The notes under the pieces: generated by a model
Databases searched by the model: none
What the model was told of the DNA's origin: nothing
What the model saw: only the letters and a program-made list of their open reading frames with translations
Made by a program: the position numbers and the translations under genes
Part shown: piece after piece, positions 6,471 through 10,281 of the stretch
Numbering within the stretch: the stretch's first letter is position 1
Layout of the letters: the number at the start of each line of letters is the position of its first letter
Origin: Deltaproteobacteria bacterium
GTDB taxonomy: Bacteria; Desulfobacterota; Binatia; UBA9968
Length of the DNA stretch: 10,281 nt
Direction: 5' to 3'
Assembly (NCBI GenBank): GCA_016183075.1
Contig: JACPFH010000193.1
Span: forward strand, 1 to 10,281

Positions 6471-7043
6471 ATGGAATCCCGTGCCGATCTCAAGGATGAG
6501 GACCTCGTGGCGAGGTGCCGAGAAGGGGACAAACAGGCATTCGGAGTGCTCGTGCAGCGTTATATGAAAAAAGCCTTCGGCATCGCCTTCGACTACACGC
6601 GCGATCGGGAAGCGGCCAAGGACCTGTCCCAGGAGGCTTTTCTTCGCGCTTACTTGCAAATCAAGCGGTTTGATGGCAGGTCGACCTTTTATACGTGGTT
6701 TTATCGTATTGTAGTCAATCTCAGCCTGGACTATCTTCGCCGCCGGGGGCGGGCTCGGTGGGAGCGCTTCGATGAGACCGCTGAAAACCCTGCTGAGCGC
6801 GCCCCCATGGTGGACTCTTCGACTCCGGATCGGGTGCTGATGGCGCAGGAGACTGTGCTCAGGGTAGCGCGGGCCGTGGAAACGTTGCCGACAAGTCACC
6901 GCACGGCTTTTCTTTTAAGGAATCATCAGGGCCTGTCAATCCCCGACATTGCGAGGGTGATGAAAACTACCGATGGAACCGTGAGGGTTTTTCTTCATCG
7001 CGCCGTCGCGGCCTTGAGGCAAACTTTAGCGGAGATTGCTTAA
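6471..7043 (+). CDS. ECF-type RNA polymerase sigma factor (sigma-70 family, RpoE-like)
   Basis: The 190-residue protein has only regions 2 and 4, as in extracytoplasmic-function sigma factors. Region 2 (about residues 20-92) includes DLSQEAFLRAY and the -10-binding helix around STFYTWFYRIVVNLSLDYLRR. Region 4 (about 133-186) is a helix-turn-helix with LPTSHRTAFLLRNHQGLSIPDIARVM and TVRVFLHRAVAALR. ATG 6471 gives the usual family length; an in-frame ATG at 6405 would add 22 hydrophobic/aromatic residues unlike other members. Neither start has a strong Shine-Dalgarno site. Eleven bases separate its stop from the anti-sigma gene, so the two form an operon. It is presumably held inactive by that partner until an envelope signal is received. 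Confidence 0.93.
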   Translation: MESRADLKDEDLVARCREGDKQAFGVLVQRYMKKAFGIAFDYTRDREAAKDLSQEAFLRAYLQIKRFDGRSTFYTWFYRIVVNLSLDYLRRRGRARWERFDETAENPAERAPMVDSSTPDRVLMAQETVLRVARAVETLPTSHRTAFLLRNHQGLSIPDIARVMKTTDGTVRVFLHRAVAALRQTLAEIA

Positions 7044-7054
7044 GGAGGGATCCA

Positions 7055-7591
7055 ATGATTCGCGACAAAGATGCCCACGGATCAGCGTGCGAGCAATTCG
7101 AGGAGAAGCTGGTTCTCTATTATTTTGGCGATTGCCCGCCCGCCGAGCAGGAGAGAGTGGAGGCGCATCTTAAGGAATGCGTCTCGTGTGGGTGCTTTCT
7201 GGAGGACATCCGCACCATGCTTCCGAAGACGGCAGATTCCACAAGTATGCCCGATGCCTTCTGGCATGATTATTACGCAGAGGTAATGACCAAGGTCGCT
7301 GCGGTTGAACCGCGTGCGTACTGGTGGAAAGAGTGGGTATCTTTCCTGGGGTCTTGGCCCGTCCCGGCTTTCGGCGCAGCGGTCGTTATTATCCTCGCCC
7401 TGACTCTGGCTTTTACCAAGGGGATGTGGCGCGCGGATGACCGGGCGGCCAAAGAAATCATCCCCCGGGAAATTGTCGCCGACCCGGGCAAGCTGGACTT
7501 CTTTAAAACCATGGACGTACTCGAGTCCCTGGAGTTCCTTGAGGCAGTGGAGGGAACGACATCAACACGTGGGCGAATTCACAGGCTTTGA
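7055..7591 (+). CDS. Membrane-anchored anti-sigma factor with zinc-binding (ZAS) domain
   Basis: The 178-residue product has a cytoplasmic N-terminal anti-sigma domain with the HxxxCxxC motif (His38, Cys42, Cys45 in HLKECVSC) and an earlier Cys12 that could complete a zinc site. One transmembrane helix spans about residues 104-121 (VPAFGAAVVIILALTLAF), leaving a short periplasmic tail of about 55 residues. The family sequesters the neighbouring ECF sigma factor and releases it when the periplasmic part senses damage or is proteolysed. The acidic end (KLDFFKTMDVLESLEFLEAVE) is typical of small anti-sigma proteins in similar operons. AAGGAGG stands five bases before the ATG. The tail after residue 167 looks less conserved, but no frameshift is evident. 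Confidence 0.85.
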   Translation: MIRDKDAHGSACEQFEEKLVLYYFGDCPPAEQERVEAHLKECVSCGCFLEDIRTMLPKTADSTSMPDAFWHDYYAEVMTKVAAVEPRAYWWKEWVSFLGSWPVPAFGAAVVIILALTLAFTKGMWRADDRAAKEIIPREIVADPGKLDFFKTMDVLESLEFLEAVEGTTSTRGRIHRL

Positions 7592-7676
7592 TATCGGCCG
7601 GGGGAATTCCTGGAGTTCGGCATCGGCGCGTGTGAGCGTAAGTCCCTAGAGAGGAAAACAAACCAGGAGCCGCAAA

Positions 7677-8081
7677 GTGAAGCGAACGGTCAAGCATCTG
7701 ACTTTGGGTCTTCTTTTACTGGTGCCGCTTTTGGGCTGGGCCCAGCAGCCGCCTGAGCGGTGGCGCTATTTGACCCCGGACGAGAAGGAGCAGGTTCAGC
7801 GCAACTATGAGCGCTGGCGCACTCTTCCGCCGAAGGAAAAAGAACATTTGCGACAAGAGTGGGACCGATGGCGCGGTTTGCCGCAGGACCGCCGTGACGA
7901 GATCATCCGGCGCTTCGACGAGCTGCGCCAGCTTCCGCCTCAAGAGCGCCGGGAGTGGCGCGAGAGATTTGAGAACCGACGAGAACTTTCGCCGCAAGAC
8001 AAAAAGCGACTGCGCGAGCGCTTGCAAGAGAAGAAATCGGACCGATCCAGAGACAGGGACAAAGAAAGGGACAGGGAGTGA
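7677..8081 (+). CDS. DUF3106-like periplasmic protein made of five 18-residue repeats
   Basis: A GTG start with AGGAG eight bases upstream gives 134 residues. A signal peptide (about residues 1-22, ending LLGWAQ) is followed by a strongly charged helical protein. Residues 29-118 are five uninterrupted 18-residue repeats beginning at 29, 47, 65, 83 and 101. Each follows the pattern (W/L/R)R-x-L-(T/P/S)-P-(D/K/Q)-, then a charged helix ending in Arg or Glu; examples are WRTLPPKEKEHLRQEWDR and WRGLPQDRRDEIIRRFDE. The tail is a run of Arg/Asp/Lys/Glu. This fits the DUF3106 family, often found beside ECF sigma operons; its function is unknown. It lies 85 bases behind the anti-sigma gene, so it may be the periplasmic sensor or effector of that regulon. 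Confidence 0.8.
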   Translation: MKRTVKHLTLGLLLLVPLLGWAQQPPERWRYLTPDEKEQVQRNYERWRTLPPKEKEHLRQEWDRWRGLPQDRRDEIIRRFDELRQLPPQERREWRERFENRRELSPQDKKRLRERLQEKKSDRSRDRDKERDRE

Positions 8082-8087
8082 ACACGG

Positions 8088-8215
8088 TTCTGCTGAAAAA
8101 ATGTTCTCGCATGCTTCGACGGGCTCAGCATGAACGGAAAATCATCAATGCTATCAATGTAATTCCCGTTCGCCCTGAGCCTTGTCGAAGGGTGAACGGG
8201 GGTTTTTCAGCGGAA
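8088..8215. repeat. Palindromic repeat element of about 130 bases (MITE/REP-like)
   Basis: The ends are 13-base inverted repeats with one mismatch: TTCTGCTGAAAAA at 8088-8100 and TTTTTCAGCGGAA at 8203-8215. Inside, CTTCGAC..GGCTCAG..GAACGG (8114-8137) is inverted as CCGTTCGCCCTGAGCCTTGTCGAAG (8166-8190, imperfect). The right half alone forms a 12-base-pair hairpin, 8165-8176 with 8189-8200, containing one G-T wobble. I recognise the TTCGACnnGCTCAG/GAACGG pattern as a type of intergenic repeat common in environmental bacterial genomes. It lies just after the DUF3106-like gene and contains no gene. Confidence 0.7.
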
Positions 8216-8311
8216 TCGAGTACGGACCGACTGCAATCGGATCGGCGCGGCCGGGTTCGTTAACAGCCGGATCTCCGGGTCGTCTAACGGACGAAACGGA
8301 GGAGAAAATAA

Positions 8312-8584
8312 ATGAAAAAGCTTTTATGGATATTTCTTCTCGTGGCGGTAATGGCCCCATCCGCGGTCTTCGCTCAGGGGTGGTACGGCGGGCATGGTCG
8401 CGGAAACTACGGGTATTACTACGACGGGGGCTACAGGAATCATGGGTACGGTTACGGGTATAGCCGATTGCGCCATTATCGCTATTGGCGCCCGTATTGG
8501 TTTTATCACCGGGACTATCGTTGGCGTCATGATAGACCATACGGATACGGCTACTCGCGCGAGCGCTACCGTGACTGGCGATAA
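8312..8584 (+). CDS. Small secreted Tyr/Gly/Arg-rich protein
   Basis: The 90-residue product has a clear signal peptide, with a hydrophobic core at residues 4-18 and likely cleavage after Ala21 in VFAQG. It has no other membrane segment. The mature 69 residues contain 18 tyrosines plus many Gly, Arg and Trp, and no cysteine. Internal similarity is visible: GYGYSRLRHYRYWR is partly repeated as GYGYSRERYRDWR. GGAGG about ten bases before the ATG supports the start. I do not recognise a family. Such low-complexity aromatic proteins are often found in the periplasm or on the surface. The sequence gives no enzyme signature. Coding is supported by the Shine-Dalgarno site and signal peptide. Confidence 0.7.
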   Translation: MKKLLWIFLLVAVMAPSAVFAQGWYGGHGRGNYGYYYDGGYRNHGYGYGYSRLRHYRYWRPYWFYHRDYRWRHDRPYGYGYSRERYRDWR

Positions 8585-8667
8585 TGCGTGGTAGAGCCAC
8601 GAGATGCGGCGCAGCCGGCGGCTTGCGAGAGATCTGATAGCTTGGCAGCGAGAAAGGGGTGGGTTCA

Positions 8668-9075
8668 ATGTTGAAAAAAATATTGCTTGGGATCCTGGCT
8701 GGGATAATTTTGGTTCCCAGTGTGAGCTTTGCCGATCACCCGGGACGCTGGCCGCGTCATCGGTACGGATATTACCGGCCAAACAGGGTGGTGGTGCGAA
8801 ATCATTACGATTATAACGGGGCAGCGATCGCAGCGGGTGTACTTGGCGGCATCGCCACAGGCATCATTCTCGATCGGGTTCTAGTTTCTCCTCCTCCCCC
8901 GCCGCAACCGGTTTATTCGCCGCCGCCTCCTCCGCGGCGCGACCCGTACGATTATGGATATTCTGACGGTTATGATCAGGGCGTGCGGCGTGGTAGCCAG
9001 GAGCGGTATGAGCAGGGAAGAACGCGCGGCTACGAAGAAGGCTATGAAGATGCGAGGGCCGGGAAGGCGTATTAG
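8668..9075 (+). CDS. Secreted glycine-zipper/proline-rich protein with repetitive Tyr-Gly C-terminus
   Basis: The 135-residue product has a signal peptide with likely cleavage after SFA (residue 22). A Tyr/Arg-rich segment comes first, then a Gly/Ala stretch (residues 51-73, GAAIAAGVLGGIATGIILDR) that resembles a glycine zipper and could insert in a membrane. Two YSPPPPP-like runs follow (74-89). The C-terminus is built from G-Y-x-x-G units (about 97-135, for example GYDQGVRRG, GRTRGYEEGYEDARAG). The start is ATG 8668, with AAAGGGG about nine bases upstream; GTG 8659 is too close to that site. Together with the preceding Tyr-rich gene 83 bases away it forms a pair of small envelope proteins. 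The function is not recognised. Confidence 0.75.
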   Translation: MLKKILLGILAGIILVPSVSFADHPGRWPRHRYGYYRPNRVVVRNHYDYNGAAIAAGVLGGIATGIILDRVLVSPPPPPQPVYSPPPPPRRDPYDYGYSDGYDQGVRRGSQERYEQGRTRGYEEGYEDARAGKAY

Positions 9076-9097
9076 CCGCCGCGATCGCATTTTTTTG

Positions 9098-9126
9098 TTG
9101 ACGATTCCTCCTGTTTGTTTTATCCT
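9098..9126 (+). promoter_or_regulatory. Sigma-70-type promoter before a 26-residue membrane protein
   Basis: TTGACG (9098-9103) and TATCCT (9121-9126) are separated by exactly 17 bases, predicting a start near 9133. A GGAGG Shine-Dalgarno site (9145-9149) follows. The promoter lies just after the glycine-zipper gene and would drive the small open reading frame at 9160 independently. Confidence 0.5.
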
Positions 9127-9159
9127 GGCGGCACTTCGCTGTACGGAGGAATTGGAAAG

Positions 9160-9240
9160 GTGAGTGACAGGGAAAAAAATCTGCTTAAAGTTTTAGGAGC
9201 CGTTGTCGTTATTTTTCTCGTTTACCTGGTTGTCTTTTAA
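9160..9240 (+). CDS. 26-residue single-pass membrane protein
   Basis: A GTG codon ten bases after GGAGG opens 26 codons ending in TAA. The product has a charged cytoplasmic head (SDREKNLLK) followed by one uninterrupted hydrophobic helix, VLGAVVVIFLVYLVVF, reaching the C-terminus. By the positive-inside rule the head would stay in the cytoplasm. A promoter with 17-base spacing lies at 9098-9126. It is too short for usual gene finders. Small membrane proteins of this shape often modulate a larger membrane complex or a sensor, but nothing here names a partner. The evidence is the combination of promoter, ribosome site and well-formed helix; a chance reading frame remains possible. Confidence 0.5.
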   Translation: MSDREKNLLKVLGAVVVIFLVYLVVF

Positions 9241-9277
9241 TTCCGCACCCGAGTATCATTTTTAATCTCTCTTGCCC

Positions 9278-9386
9278 GTGTTCCGGGGCGAAGGCTAAAC
9301 AGTTTTTACGTCGGTGCCGGTTGTCCCGGGCGCCCGAGGCATTCCGTTAACTCTTGCCTCGGTCCTTTGGCTTGGACACGGAACAC
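9278..9386. repeat. Long-range inverted repeat enclosing a perfect hairpin, possible structured RNA
   Basis: GTGTTCCG (9278-9285) is exactly complementary to CGGAACAC (9379-9386). Inside it, CCGAGGCA (9334-9341) pairs perfectly with TGCCTCGG (9355-9362) around a 13-base loop, so the segment could fold as a branched structure about 109 bases long. No promoter or T run clearly bounds it and no open reading frame explains it. It may belong to the 3' end of the small membrane protein transcript, or be a small mobile repeat. Confidence 0.4.
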
Positions 9387-9408
9387 TCAGGGAAGTTTTG
9401 TGACCGGA

Positions 9409-9423
9409 CGCTGAAATTCAGCG
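9409..9423. promoter_or_regulatory. 15-base perfect palindrome upstream of a strong promoter
   Basis: CGCTGAA-A-TTCAGCG is a perfect inverted repeat with a single central base. It ends 22 bases before the -35 at 9446. This position suits an activator or repressor site; it might instead be a hairpin, though the two or three central bases leave little room for a loop. Confidence 0.4.
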
Positions 9424-9445
9424 CAAAAATACTCCACAAGTACTA

Positions 9446-9474
9446 TTGACTGGTATAAGTCACGACTTTAATAT
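9446..9474 (+). promoter_or_regulatory. Near-consensus sigma-70 promoter in the gene-poor region
   Basis: TTGACT (9446-9451) and TAATAT (9469-9474) are separated by exactly 17 bases, matching the consensus at five of six and four to five of six positions. The predicted start is about 9481, one base before the 5' arm of the first hairpin of the region described next. It is the strongest-looking promoter in the window. Confidence 0.6.
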
Positions 9475-9480
9475 TCGCCG

Positions 9481-9762
9481 TCTATCGAAACATCCAGGAA
9501 GGAGACAGCGCGCACACATCGCTCGATAGCGCAGGCTTACTCCCAAGACACTTGGGCTGGAGTACTGGCTAGAATTGCCTTAGGGAAAACCTAGCACTGC
9601 ATCTTTGAGGCAAGGCAAAACTTGCCGTTCTCTCCAATCCCCTGATTTAAATTCTCTCTTTTTTTCGCTGATCCGCCGGGCTTTCACCTTGGGACCCGGC
9701 AACCAATAAACCCTAATCGGGATCGTCAGCCTTTTTTGGCGAAAAGGCTGACGCGATCAGCG
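9481..9762 (+). ncRNA. Candidate structured RNA or long 5' leader, class not recognised
   Basis: From the predicted transcription start the sequence holds a chain of stems. CTATCG (9482-9487) pairs with CGATAG (9524-9529). CCCAAG/CTTGGG (9542-9556, loop ACA) has flanking TACT/AGTA. TAGG/CCTA surrounds GAAAA (9581-9593), and GGCAAG/CTTGCC lies at 9609-9626. An outer stem CGCTGATC (9666-9673)/GATCAGCG (9755-9762) encloses GCCGGG/CCCGGC (9675-9700) and a perfect 12-pair hairpin (9724-9753). A T run at 9657-9665 could divide this into a small RNA and a separate leader. No start codon with a ribosome site occurs until 9790. I cannot match it to a riboswitch or RNA family I know. Boundaries are approximate. 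Confidence 0.45.
9724..9753. repeat. Perfect 12-pair hairpin
   Basis: CGTCAGCCTTTT (9724-9735) and AAAAGGCTGACG (9742-9753) are exact complements around the loop TTGGCG. The hairpin lies inside the larger outer stem 9666-9762 and 36 bases before a strong Shine-Dalgarno/ATG. No T run follows on either strand, so it is unlikely to be an intrinsic terminator. Confidence 0.75.
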
Positions 9763-9789
9763 GTATAAAAACGAAAGGAAGGAGGCGCG

Positions 9790-9866
9790 ATGGACCAGAC
9801 AGCATTGGGGCCATAACACTTTTTGTTTCGGCGGTGTCCACATTCTTTAGCGCCCGGCTCCGTTAA
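9790..9866 (+). pseudogene. 25-residue membrane peptide gene interrupted by a one-base shift in a G run
   Basis: AAGGAAGGAGG ends five bases before ATG 9790, one of the best ribosome sites in the window. Yet the frame stops after eight codons (MDQTALGP, TAA 9814-9816). Re-reading the last G of the GGGG run (9807-9810) continues as AITLFVSAVSTFFSARLR to TAA at 9864-9866, giving a coherent 25-residue peptide. It would have one hydrophobic helix and a basic end, similar in size to the membrane protein at 9160. So either one G has been lost from a five-G run (mutation or sequencing error), or a -1 ribosomal slip on GGG is used. An eight-codon leader peptide is the alternative reading. Confidence refers to the sequence being a real translated unit. 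Confidence 0.45.
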
Positions 9867-9945
9867 CTGGCACGGAGTCGTGGTGTAAAAAAGGCGGTAG
9901 TGGCTATAAGCCCTCTATTAACCTTCAACGAGAGGAGAAAAAATA

Positions 9946-10281
9946 ATGATGACGCGAATCTACGCAACTGGTTTGTGGATGTTGACGGTGTTACTTTGCT
10001 CAACGTGGCTGGCAAGAGCGGAAGCAGCCCAGCAGGACTTCAATCAACTCCTGCGCGGGGATTATGCTTTCACGGGGGAGGCCGTGTGCCTGGCATCATC
10101 GGGCTTTACGGACTTTGTCCCGAATAGCACGCCCAGGGCTTTTTCCTTTAGTGTCCAAGGAGTTCGGACGTTTAACGGCGATGGGACGGGGAGCATTGTG
10201 GCACGGACCGTCGATTTTCGTCACCCTCCAGCTCCATCGTTACCCCTGATGGCTGGCGGCGCGGCTGACATAAGCGCTGAC
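9946..10281 (+). CDS. Secreted protein of unknown function (5' part, runs off the window)
   Basis: The frame is open from ATG 9946 to the last base, 112 codons. AGAGGAG (9931-9937) stands eight bases before the start. The N-terminus is a signal peptide, with a hydrophobic core WMLTVLLCSTWLA and probable cleavage around ARAEA-AQ, so the protein is exported. The mature part starts QQDFNQLLRGDYAFTGEAVC and contains FSVQGVRTFNGDGTGS. The 'G.Y.F.G...' and 'F.G.G.G...' pattern suggests small beta-rich secreted proteins in which a 'basal fluctuation' of a measured feature is unclear; I do not recognise a family. A second ATG follows the first directly. The gene lies about 80 bases behind the small interrupted reading frame and could share its transcript. 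Confidence 0.75.
   Translation, partial: MMTRIYATGLWMLTVLLCSTWLARAEAAQQDFNQLLRGDYAFTGEAVCLASSGFTDFVPNSTPRAFSFSVQGVRTFNGDGTGSIVARTVDFRHPPAPSLPLMAGGAADISAD

Noticed and set aside
8954..9163. 69-residue open reading frame overlapping the glycine-zipper gene and ending at the small membrane protein start
   Set aside because: Most of it is out of frame with a better supported secreted protein and its start has no ribosome site. The final hydrophobic segment overlaps the predicted promoter.
9724..9753. Intrinsic terminator
   Set aside because: The hairpin is perfect, but no T run follows on either strand.
9666..9762. SAM-I riboswitch, suggested by CCCGGCAACC at 9695-9704
   Set aside because: That ten-base word is typical of SAM-I/S-box RNAs, but the other conserved elements (the kink-turn GAGGTGGAGGGA segment, GGTGCTAATTCC and the TATCAAGAG/AGATAAG closing stem) are absent.

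Overview
The window looks like a chromosomal segment from an uncultivated, fairly GC-rich Gram-negative bacterium. The evidence is an F420 biosynthesis cluster of bacterial type, an ECF sigma/anti-sigma pair, several proteins with Sec signal peptides and a DUF3106-like periplasmic protein. A lineage near Methylomirabilota/Rokubacteria, Binatota or the former Deltaproteobacteria would fit, but this is inference and no marker gene is present.

Left edge (1-370, minus strand): a toxin-antitoxin pair. An unfamiliar 74-residue antitoxin candidate abuts the start of a PIN-domain (VapC-like) toxin that runs off the window. A well-spaced minus-strand promoter lies upstream. A divergent promoter for the next block lies about 100 bases away.

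F420 block (470-4809, plus strand): cofG, cofD, cofC, cofE and an NADPH:F420 oxidoreductase gene, in the order of chemistry. CofG (with CofH, absent here) makes the deazaflavin chromophore Fo. CofC makes the GDP-activated three-carbon acid, CofD joins it to Fo, CofE adds glutamates, and the oxidoreductase reduces F420 with NADPH. cofG is broken by a frame-changing internal deletion, while every downstream gene reads intact. A GC-rich palindromic repeat sits between cofE and the oxidoreductase gene.

Middle (4810-6470): a secreted CigR/RcnB-like protein with LPPGL repeats, a dienelactone hydrolase-family enzyme with a complete catalytic triad, a rho-independent terminator, and a gene-free stretch with an inverted repeat.

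Envelope-stress block (6471-8081): an ECF sigma factor, a membrane anti-sigma factor with a zinc-binding HxxxCxxC motif, and a periplasmic protein built from five exact 18-residue repeats.

Right part (8082-10281): a palindromic repeat element of about 130 bases, two small secreted Tyr/Gly-rich proteins, and a 26-residue membrane protein with its own sigma-70-type promoter. A roughly 700-base gene-poor stretch follows. It holds a long inverted repeat, a near-consensus promoter and a chain of hairpins suggesting a structured RNA. It also holds a strong Shine-Dalgarno site driving a 25-residue membrane peptide that is interrupted by a one-base shift in a G run. The window ends inside a gene for a secreted protein of unknown function. 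This last stretch is the most likely place for something undescribed.
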